Shown here: piece by piece, positions 1 to 64,000 of the stretch
Layout of the letters: every line of letters begins with the position of its first letter
How positions within the stretch are numbered: the first letter of the stretch is position 1
DNA from: Paralvinella palmiformis
Taxonomy: Eukaryota; Annelida; Polychaeta; Terebellida; Alvinellidae
Length of the DNA stretch: 64,000 bases
Assembly (NCBI GenBank): GCA_025642065.1
Contig: JAODUP010000021.1
Span: 482,501 to 546,500, forward strand
Reading direction: 5' to 3'
Position numbers and translations under genes: made by a program
The notes under the pieces: model-generated
Databases searched by the model: none
The model's input: only the letters and a program-made list of their open reading frames with translations
Told to the model about the DNA's origin: nothing

Positions 1-217
1 ATTAATAAATAGCTTTATCGTGTGTTGTACCGAACAGCTTTATCACGAACTAGCACTATGTAATTGAGTGTTGTAGTGTTATAGACGACGAGTTATAAAT
101 GATATATAGGGCTACATATTACACGTTATGTTGTCATCTACAAACAATATTTATACGAGTTGATGAATTATTTGTATTTAGAGTGGGTAATATTGTGGTT
201 AGTCTCATTTCGGACGT

Positions 218-393
218 GATGATGATGATTGATGTGTTAGGGCCACCTTCGTGCGCGTGGTAGGCTAAATGGGCCGAGCGACGTCCAAAGGTAATGAAGC
301 GAAGTCAAAGATGAAACACCTTCAGATATGCCCACCCCGAAATTCGAACTCAGGTTGTAGTGATATGCGGTCCAACATGCTACCGATTAGACC
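218..393 (-). mobile_element. SINE family A, tRNA-derived, split by the hAT element
   Basis: On the minus strand: an A-box-like region in the tRNA head (near 375-393, resuming at 1757-1790), a B-box-like GAGTTCGAAT near 337-352, a body with GGGCCGAGCGACGTCC on the plus strand (near 271-286), and an (ATC)n tail at 218-232. Relatives occur at about 3981, 10745, 26203, 30505 and 58974. Confidence 0.7.
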
Positions 394-864
394 GGGGGTC
401 GGCACCTTTTTTGAGCTGAGGGCCGAATAGTAAAACTGGACTTGGTGGGCGAGGTGCTAGGCGCCGACTGGATGTGGGTGTGAGCGGCTCCGGATCCCCC
501 CTCCCACAATTTTTTTAAAGAATTGTATTGGTAGAAGAGTGAAAGTTGGATTAAGCCAGTGAGCAACATATATTTTCAAACGCAAGAAGCTGCATAATAT
601 ATTGTGTGTCTACCATGACTTATACTCCTGACATATAGTAACTACATGAAAGTTAATGATTATATACTATTGGCAGCTTAAAAAGCAAAAACGTGAATGA
701 ATTAATTATATGTAATTTTTTTATTTAATTTTCCGAATAGTGCAATTATCATTCGAGCGTGACGCAATAGTTCAGGGAACTAGTCGGCTGGAACATATTG
801 TTGGTAAAACTTAACTCTCACAACTTCAGTAAACTTGTTTTTTAAGTCAGTGTTCCATTGCGAA

Positions 865-1119
865 TCAATCAGTTCCATATGCAGATGAACGAGCTAGCGG
901 AGGTGCAAATAATGCAAAAACCTGGTTGTAGGCGCGCTGATCTGCAAATCGAGTTTTGAATTGTTCTCGCAGATGTCTAACAAAAGGAACATACGTACTG
1001 GGCTCAATAAGTTGACTTGCATACAACGTTGGAAAATTTGCATATAGGCCTAATTGCATCGTTTGAGTCACCAATTGGACCGCTCGCTGGACGTTGGCCC
1101 CACTTGTTTTCCACTTCAA
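865..1119 (-). pseudogene. hAT transposase fragment
   Basis: 84 residues with HLREQFKTRFADQR and VFALFAPPLA, resembling the REEFSRRFxDF...FxLFxxPF block of hAT transposases domesticated or relic in many animals. It has no DNA-binding or catalytic part and lies inside the element with hAT-like ends, so it is a dead fragment. Confidence 0.55.
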
Positions 1120-1508
1120 CCCAACTAAGGAGACTAACTCCTCCGTAATTTGGAATTCCTCGTTGATGCGCGTTCTTTAAGGGTAGACTTCACATTAGCA
1201 AACAGTTCTTCTATGAGACAGTTGACAATTCTTGAGGAAAGGCTAATATTTTCAAACAGACTTTTCTAGTATAGTTTGCTTCTAAAATGTCAAAACAGAA
1301 AACAGTACTTGGTTTATCAGTATGACATCCAACGAGGACGTTGATAGAATAAAACACTATATAAGTCTCTGCTGTTTATTACGAAAGCGGGCTTAAAAAG
1401 CTGGCCAGCTCCCGATTAGTCTGCCAATATGTCGAGGATTGCCGATCTCTATGAAAAGGACCATATTAGCCTATTGCCTTCTCCGAAGCAAAGGACAGTT
1501 TAACAGGG

Positions 1509-1611
1509 GTTATTACAGTCATCTGGTTATTACAGTCATCTGGTTATTATAGTCATCTGGTTATTATAGTCATCTGGTTATTATAGTCATCTGGTTATTA
1601 TAGTCATCTGG
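1509..1611. repeat. 17-bp minisatellite, about 6 copies
   Basis: Unit GTTATTATAGTCATCTG, with early copies reading TTACAG instead of TTATAG. It lies inside the hAT element at 394-1756. Confidence 0.9.
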
Positions 1612-2514
1612 TTAATTACGCGGTCAGTGACATCCGCAACCAATGTGTAAGTGAGTTAAAAGAGATGTGGGAATGTCGATACTTTACAAATACTCTAAAC
1701 TGAATGCCGCCCGCGGGACGGATCCGGCTGGCGGGCGGCAGGTTGCCGACCCCTGAATTAAACCACGGAGGGCCCTCTTTATGGACGTATAAGAACAGTT
1801 TGATCGCACGACCTGTAGGTCTAGTGAGCACCGCGTTAACAACTGCACTATTTCGTAATCAGAGAACATCCCAACAAAAAAGTGATCTTGCACATTCCGT
1901 CCTGAAAACAAGTCACCTCCTTAATCTAGACAAAAAGAGACTCCAAGCAGGACACACGACTGTCTTTTGAGTATCATCATGAAATTAAAGGACTAAAAAA
2001 GAGAGGTATTATAGAGACAATAATACGATATCCAGGAGCAGGTGATGTGATAGAAAGAGAATTATCACTCCTCATAATTTTGTTTATATTTATTTAAAAA
2101 AAATGAAGATGACACGCGGACTGATAGCTGTACCAAGTTGACTAAACATAGGATAATAAAATGAATGACACAAAATTACTACATTCCAACAATTTCCTTC
2201 AGATATTTAATTCGATTTACAGACTGGGAGTAAATCATTTGGACATGGAACAACAATAATAATCATAACAACAACAACAACAACAACACTTCTATTATAG
2301 CTTCGAAATTTCTTCCAGAAGGATACTACAAATTTGTCATTTAATAACAATAATTATATATTTTTAATAAAATATGCCCTTATTGGCCTTAATGAATGAT
2401 GATATAACTTATTCTTACATGTTACGCGATGGTAGCTTTTTTGCTGAATCGAAATATTAATTTATCCGATCACTGATGATGATGATTATTATTATTATTA
2501 TAACTTATACATAC

Positions 2515-17286
<14,772 letters not shown>

Positions 17287-18917
17287 TGCAAGAACCGGAT
17301 CAGCTCGTTAACGTTACACGTGACATAGCGTTTTATGGCCACACAGGTGGATGGGATGTTAAATAGTAGATATCCTAAATTCTATCGACATACGTCGATG
17401 CGTATCAAAGCTTGCCGTTAATATACCGATCCATCTGCCATAGCTTCCTATACGAGAAGGCTCATAAAAGCATTGCGGTGTTGAAGTCTCCACGGACAGC
17501 CGTGAACCATCTCTCGCACATTGGCAATTGAGCGCCGATGGAAACGTAAACGTGAGCGGTGATTCATTGCCATTCGTTCTCATTCAGTAAACAACCCGTG
17601 GCATGTCCCCTGTAGCCAAAACGCAAACGTATCAGTGATAACCGAGCGGCATCCAGGTAGACGCCTGATTTCATTGTTGATCTAGTGCGTTTTTGTACAA
17701 GTTATCCACTGCCGCGCACATCATCGAAGACCCCAGTACGCCAACACTGGCCTGCCTCTCACTCCCTCCCTTTCGCCGAGAAAACATCTGGGTCTGAAAT
17801 ATTGAAACATTCGTTGTCGCTATTGATTGGACTTTAGTCTGTATGCTGGCGCGACGGTATGGTAGTTGTAGCGCATTGATTCGGCCGTCTCGGGCGCCGA
17901 TTAACGTTCAACAAACGCCGGAAACCGTCGTGGCTAACTTCGAGCAAACAAATGGGTCCTCGGACATTAGAGACGTTGTAATTTGAACTTTAAAACGCCA
18001 TGTCTATTAGGCCAATTACACCGTTCAAATTTTCCCCAAAACGATTATTGCTTAAATACGTATAATTGGTTCGCTGATCTGCCACGAAATGCAGTTTTGA
18101 GGATTTTCGTTTTGACCTATTGAATGCTACCACGCTAAAGAAAAGCATTGGCGGCTGAAGTAAACGGACATACATCGGCGGTAGCAGACCGGTTATTTTC
18201 GGGACCAGCTATAGCCACCATACATCATGTGAACTTCGACAGAAATTCGATAGAACTTCAGCGTCCAGGGCACTGACAAACATCACGTGGCCGACCCATA
18301 ACAGGTAAATATATGTAGACGTTGAACGAGGCGCAGATTAAACGGGGTTTAGTTAGGTGCGAGAATCTGCGATCACCTTTATCATTATTTAAAACGGATT
18401 GCACCAGATGAGACCAACATGTCAGTACGGCCCGCATACCAATAGACCTTGTAGTTCTATTGGCCTATTCTCTAACCGGTCTCGTATTTGGCTTGGGTTT
18501 TTGATGAAAGATGAGATAAGTTTTGTTTGGTGTTGCTAAACGGTTGGATGACATACTTTAATCCGAGCAACCTCCAGTATGATGAGATATAAATAATATA
18601 ATTAATTTTCTGATGTCAGCTAGAGTGGGTTATTTAGTGATTGAGTGGATTAACGGGTGAGTTAGTGAATGAATGACTAGTATATTTAGAACTGCCTCCT
18701 TTGATTCATCTAATGTTCAAATAACATTTTCACTGAACATAACCACATATAACAGTCATTTTAAGCAAGCACGACATTTCGGTAAATCTGCTACATATTT
18801 AAATACCAACATCTTGGTAAGTATTTTGCACTTGGTGTGTACACTCACATTCTAATTAACAAAACAAAGAATGTTAGGTTTTCTGATCTTATGTGCTAAA
18901 TGCATACATACATACAC

Positions 18918-18921
18918 ACAC

Positions 18922-18965
<44 letters not shown>
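18918..18965. repeat. (CA)n/(TA)n microsatellite
   Basis: Short CA run leading into a perfect TA tract. Confidence 0.95.
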
Positions 18966-18966
<1 letters not shown>

Positions 18967-20929
18967 GATATTAATGAGATATAAATGGGTTACCAGTCCG
19001 TGACATCGGAGAACCACATATTTCCGGAAATATGGTTCTCCACGTGTGGTTCCTTTTTCTAAAACTTTGTATCAGATCATGTGAAAAATAGGCGTGAAGC
19101 ACTAGCGTATACGAGTGACGAAGGGTTCATAACAGCACACCATAACCTCCCCCACAAACACCGGATTGTTTATACTAAGGACCCAAGTGATCCAAAGAGA
19201 TAGTCTGGATATTTAATTGATAGGTGGGTGCCCTTAAAGCATCCAAAATTATAAGAACTATATATATGTCCATCCATCGATCGATCGTCAGAATTGATGT
19301 AGACCTCTCGGACTACACTGGGACAAACCAGACATCTACCTTTAGGTCAGTCGTGGGTCGACAGATAACTTATAACAGCTGGCATGTATTTATGTTTTCA
19401 ACATATTGAATTTCGCCCGTCATGTCTGTTTACAGTTATAATACTTCGGCCCACCACACACCACACCAGACCACACCACAGACCACACGCACGGACCTCA
19501 TCTTCCCACGCTGTTTATTTATATGTCCGGTTATCTTTGGCTCCATTATAGTGAATAGTGTTGATTGCTCGGTGCTTAAAATAGACGGCTATCCTTGAAA
19601 CAGTTCCCAGTGATGCGACATGTGGTTCTGACTGGACCGATCATTGCGTCAACGGGGTTCGTGAGCGGGGCCAGTCCGAAAGCTGCCGTTAAAAATGATG
19701 GGCTTCTTCGACATCTGTCGTTTGTGAATTTCTACGGTAATCCAACATATGATACCGTTTTCAAATACAGCTGACTATGAAATTTTTAAACATCATTTTG
19801 TTTGTATAGCAAGCAGAAAATAACACATTGCATGCAGATTTAAAGACACTGTTTAAAAAGTATGCATATTCATAATAAGTACAAATTGAAATGAACATTT
19901 ATACAACTAAAACGATATATTGGACAACTTGCATTAAAATTGTGAAATAAAATGTGTGTTTGTGTGCTTGGATAATTTATTTAAGTATTAAGTTACTCTT
20001 CTGGGGATGCCAATATGAGTATTGTGCTTCTGACACTTTCAGTTTCGACATTGTACTAGCCTAATTTATGTAACTCTATATTAATAAATATAATTAATAA
20101 ACTGCACTGAATTAAATTCTATTTACCACTACGTTAAGGGCATACTGTAGGATTCTGTATCCTGTCACTATAAATACTGTCGTTGCTGGATCTGGATCGC
20201 AGCAAAAGTCTTGGAATCCTACCGATATTAGTCACGTGTTAAAAACAAATTATCCGATAGACCGGACCATGGATTCCGAATTAGAAACGATGAACAGCTT
20301 ACAGTTAACATGTGAGTGAATGGATATATTATCTGGAGAACTATTCATAAAATGATAAATATCCCATATGATAGTTGTTTGTTACTAAATTAAGTAGGGT
20401 AGATACGAATGAGTGTTTTCAATGCAAAATATTGGTGGCCAACATAAACGGTTACCTACGAAGAAATCTTAGTCTTTAGTTTCACAACTTGGATTTCGGT
20501 TAATTCGGCTTGCTAGATAGATATGTCCTGCATTTAAACTACCACTATCGTACTTGCGAAAGGAACATAAGACCAGAAAAAATAGCACTCAAACACGGAT
20601 AAATTTATAAAATAAAATAATTTAAGTAAACATGCGATCTTGTCAGGTTCTACCACACTAAAGAAGCTCTTATCTTGAACGTGTTTCTAGGGTAGGTAGA
20701 ACCTATTGATCACGCAGTTATATTACTTATGCATCATCCTTTTGGTAGTTAATGATAAACATGCTCTATATTTATGAATGGTGTTTGTTGGGTAAGATTA
20801 TATTATTTGGGCTTGTTTTTAATGGTGGAACTGCAAGTGATTGCTTGTTTAATGTAGACGTTGATGACCTAGTCTGACCCAAAGTTGCTAATATAAAATG
20901 CAATTCGTTCATCTTAAAATTGCATTTAC

Positions 20930-21020
20930 CAGCCAGCTGTGTCTTAATGATGTTTCGTCTTTCATTTCACGGCATAACCTTTGTGGGTCGCTCGACCCAA
21001 CTAGACTACAGTTTACACAC
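20930..21020 (+). mobile_element. SINE family A body fragment
   Basis: The minus strand reads GGGTCGAGCGACCCACAAAG, then GTGAAATGAAAGACGAAAC, the family A body in the orientation opposite to most copies here. No tRNA head or tail. Confidence 0.5.
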
Positions 21021-22768
21021 AATTGGCCATGACTCGCATTGACTGCATAAGCAACACTGCTCAGAAGGCTAGGCAGCAGCAGCACTGATTGGTCGAAACT
21101 ATTCAACGGACTGCGTCATTAATAATTTACCTTTCAGATTTCTTTTGGATTGGCGCGAATCGTGCTACACTCAAAAATAATACCGTAAGAAGTTTCTGAA
21201 ACGATACCTACGAAAAATGGCCAGAAATGTCATCTCTGCAAGATATTTCACGAAATATCGTCAGGCGCCGCGACGATTTACTGACGTCAGGTACGAGTAC
21301 TTTCGAATTAGTACCATGTTTAGCTTAATCTACACCATAAATATTTTCTTTATTAACACTCAATTACTTACTGTCTGTCTGTTATGACTTTCACAATAGT
21401 TCGAGTTAACTGAAACGTAGGTTGTATAGATTTATTTCTTATTTTAAGAAGGCGCAGTAATATCGATAAATATACGGGAACTATTTTCGACACAGCGCGT
21501 GGAATTTATCTTAATAACCTACTTGTGTCATTGATGGGATACCATCGATACAATAGACAGAGGTCGATAATCATCGACTAATAACTAATTTATTTGGAAA
21601 AATATCAATCCAAAGAATCACAATAGAGTGTGGGGTTTATGTTGCTTCTTGTATTACAGTCTGGGAATAGTGAACAACAGAGAAATAAAACAACGAAATA
21701 TGATAGAAAAAACTTTCTCCTATTTAAGTATTTGTCACACTATACTATAAAGAATACAAAGAGTATTTCAAACTATTTGTTACTACTCAAGCTAACCGGG
21801 TGGTCATGTGTGTGTGTATCGGTGTGTCATATACATTTGATATAATGCATGCAAATATTGACCCCTGAAGCGGACTGAACTTTATTTCAAGAGGTGGTTT
21901 TTAGAAACCTCCAATGTTAAATGAGCCTGTTTGTTTGCTGAAGAATTGGACTTGGTTTGATAATTTGATTAGTTTGCGATTCATTTATTAGATGAAATGT
22001 AAATATTTCAGCTGTATATAGCCATAGCACACACATGAACACCCAGAAGAGGTGAATGGCATTACACGAGAAGCCAACACGAGACACACAAGTCTGCAGG
22101 CTGCTTCGATCAAGTGATCACGAATTAAATACAGATATCAACACAAAGAGACTTGTTTGATGCGATCACATTTTGCTCTCCTCTTACGATACGCAGGAAA
22201 TTAAATATTACATCTAAAAACAATTTCAGATAACACCATGCACTCCGTTATCCCGCACTGGACTGTTATCAGGCAAATGTATAGTTAACTATGCCACCAT
22301 CTCTTGGTAAATGTATGTTAATTTGCAGTTAAAAATGTTTTTGAATTGTCCTTGATCAAAACGCAAAACGTCCACTATGCTCATTGAAAAGGATATATTT
22401 TGAATTTCCTAGCTCACGTTCCATGGAGATTTTCTCCGTCGGAATAATTTTTTGATCAAGTCAGTTGGGTGTAGACTACTTTTAAGCAGAAGATCAAGCA
22501 AAATTTGGAGCAGTAAATGACACTTAATTATACCCGTAAGTGTATTACAGATTTGTATACACACAGCTCAAACATAATCATGATGGTACTCGCATTTAGT
22601 GAAACAGTATTCAAAGAGATTTATTGATTATCACCAAAAAGGTCAAAGCTACCCCTTTTAATGCATACAGGCTGGAATGTTTTCATGCTGGCAGATATGT
22701 GACAAATATTTCAATTTCACTGCCATGGAGAAACCGAATTATATGAAAATCATTTAAATAATTTACAC

Positions 22769-22774
22769 TTTATT
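22769..22774 (-). terminator. Candidate CCDC180 polyadenylation signal
   Basis: AATAAA on the minus strand about 560 bases after the stop codon. A second AATAAA lies at 22620-22625. Either could be used; no transcript data are available here. Confidence 0.45.
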
Positions 22775-22953
22775 CACTATTGTTTTAACAATTAATATGG
22801 CTAATACATCATTCTTGCAGTGCATCACAGACCATGGAAATATTATAGAACTAACATAAATAACATTAAAAAATAAATAAATTATTACAATGGTGCACCA
22901 TGTAAAAAGATATATTAACCAACAGTATAAAAAGATATAGAGCTTTGTTGCAG

Positions 22954-22989
<36 letters not shown>

Positions 22990-22990
<1 letters not shown>

Positions 22991-23022
22991 CTGATTCAGA
23001 TTTAATTACTCCATGTTGTGAT

Positions 23023-23072
<50 letters not shown>

Positions 23073-23112
23073 GCAACATAGCACAACATGGAGTAATTCA
23101 ATCTGAATCAGT
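22990..23112. repeat. Near-perfect inverted repeat (31-bp arms) around CT and TA tracts
   Basis: The arms at 22990-23020 and 23082-23112 are reverse complements at 30 of 31 positions. They are separated by 61 bases of (CT)n and (TA)n. The structure lies between the CCDC180 stop codon and the candidate poly(A) signal, so it would be in the 3' UTR and could fold into a long hairpin. It may also be a small palindromic MITE. Confidence 0.85.
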
Positions 23113-23331
23113 GAATATTAAACAATCACAGATGAAGCTTTTAATCCAAACTTTATACACATCATGCAAATGATAAAGCTACACTGGTGTTGTCATTTTA
23201 GACAGCATCTTCAATATCTGTAACAGATTCTATAGAATTTCATTCACAGAAATGAAATAAAAGTAAAACAGATTTGGATTGTTGAAATAAAAACAGATAA
23301 TTAATTATCACAGCTGTCATCCTGATGAGGC

Positions 23332-63770
<40,439 letters not shown>

Positions 63771-64000
63771 CTGAACAAATATAAGCATATATGTATATAA
63801 TTTGGCCCTTTGTAAAAAAAACTTTTTTTTACCGTATAGGGAAGAGCAAATATCATTCTATTACCACAGTAGAGTATGTCACAGTGTATGGGGTATAGAC
63901 ACACTATACATAAAATTAAACTACTTGAACTTATAATAAAAAAGGCTTTCTTGGATTATAAACTGTTATTTTTGTTTGGATAACACTCCTTCGGGAATAA
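63771..64000. other. CCDC180 intron running off the window end
   Basis: AT-rich; no exon recognised. The preceding exon should lie above base 64000. Confidence 0.6.

Larger units (their letters stand above)
394..1756 (-). mobile_element. hAT-type DNA transposon remnant (about 1.36 kb)
   Basis: Ends are related inverted repeats: GGGGGTCGGCACCT at the left and AGGTTGCCGACCCCTG at the right. Flanking 8-mers ATTAGACC (386-393) and ATTAAACC (1757-1764) look like a diverged 8-bp target-site duplication, as made by hAT transposases. The insertion split a SINE tRNA head. The minus strand at 865-1119 retains a fragment (REQFKTRFADQRAYNQVFAL, then FAPPLA) resembling the C-terminal part of hAT-type transposases. 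Several internal blocks recur in the deleted copy at 24663-25357. Confidence 0.75.
17287..22768. other. Intergenic region between TBC1D2-like start and CCDC180 3' end
   Basis: About 5.5 kb. The part next to the TBC1D2-like start (to about 18500) is visibly richer in G, C and CpG than the rest and is the likely promoter and 5' leader. The remainder is AT-rich, with a CA/TA microsatellite (18918-18965) and a SINE A fragment (about 20930-21020). No supported coding exon. Confidence 0.55.

Overview
This is animal nuclear DNA, most likely from a marine invertebrate and tentatively a mollusc (inference). Short coding exons with GT-AG splice sites sit in long AT-rich introns. The rest is full of microsatellites, tRNA-derived SINEs and hAT-type DNA transposon remnants. 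I saw no prokaryotic operons, CRISPR arrays, rRNA or functional tRNA genes. Exons were found by reading both strands by eye, and codon phase was carried across every junction.

Three protein-coding genes are supported. (1) Minus strand, 63770 down to 23332: 29 consecutive exons of a CCDC180 orthologue, a long coiled-coil protein of cilia and sperm flagella. They total 4005 nt in one unbroken frame ending in TAA; the 5' exons lie beyond base 64000. (2) Minus strand, 17286 down to 2515: the 5' part of a TBC1D2-like gene (PH domain, then linker, then coiled coil) in 11 exons and 494 codons. The Rab-GAP (TBC) domain must lie beyond base 1. Two small linker exons (9566-9612 and 8601-8644) are tentative. 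(3) Plus strand, 50047-51216: an intronless, GC-rich alpha-arrestin (ARRDC-type) gene inside the 13.5-kb intron of CCDC180, in the opposite orientation.

Layout: 1-2500 holds a SINE interrupted by an hAT element. 2515-17286 is the TBC1D2-like gene. 17287-22768 is intergenic. 22769-64000 is CCDC180, with the arrestin gene nested at about 49-51.7 kb. The two minus-strand genes are head to tail about 5.5 kb apart. Human TBC1D2 and CCDC180 both lie in 9q22.33, so this looks like retained ancient linkage.

The repeats form related families. SINE family A has an (ATC)n or (AAT)n tail. SINE family B has a (CACT)n tail and seems to seed the large CACT satellites. A 1.36-kb hAT element and a shorter internally deleted relative share ends and internal blocks. 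The most unusual structure is a 42-bp minisatellite in CCDC180 (about 61514-62100). It is an amplification of an exon-intron boundary, so it places a row of duplicate 5' splice sites next to the real one. No wholly new biological system could be demonstrated.
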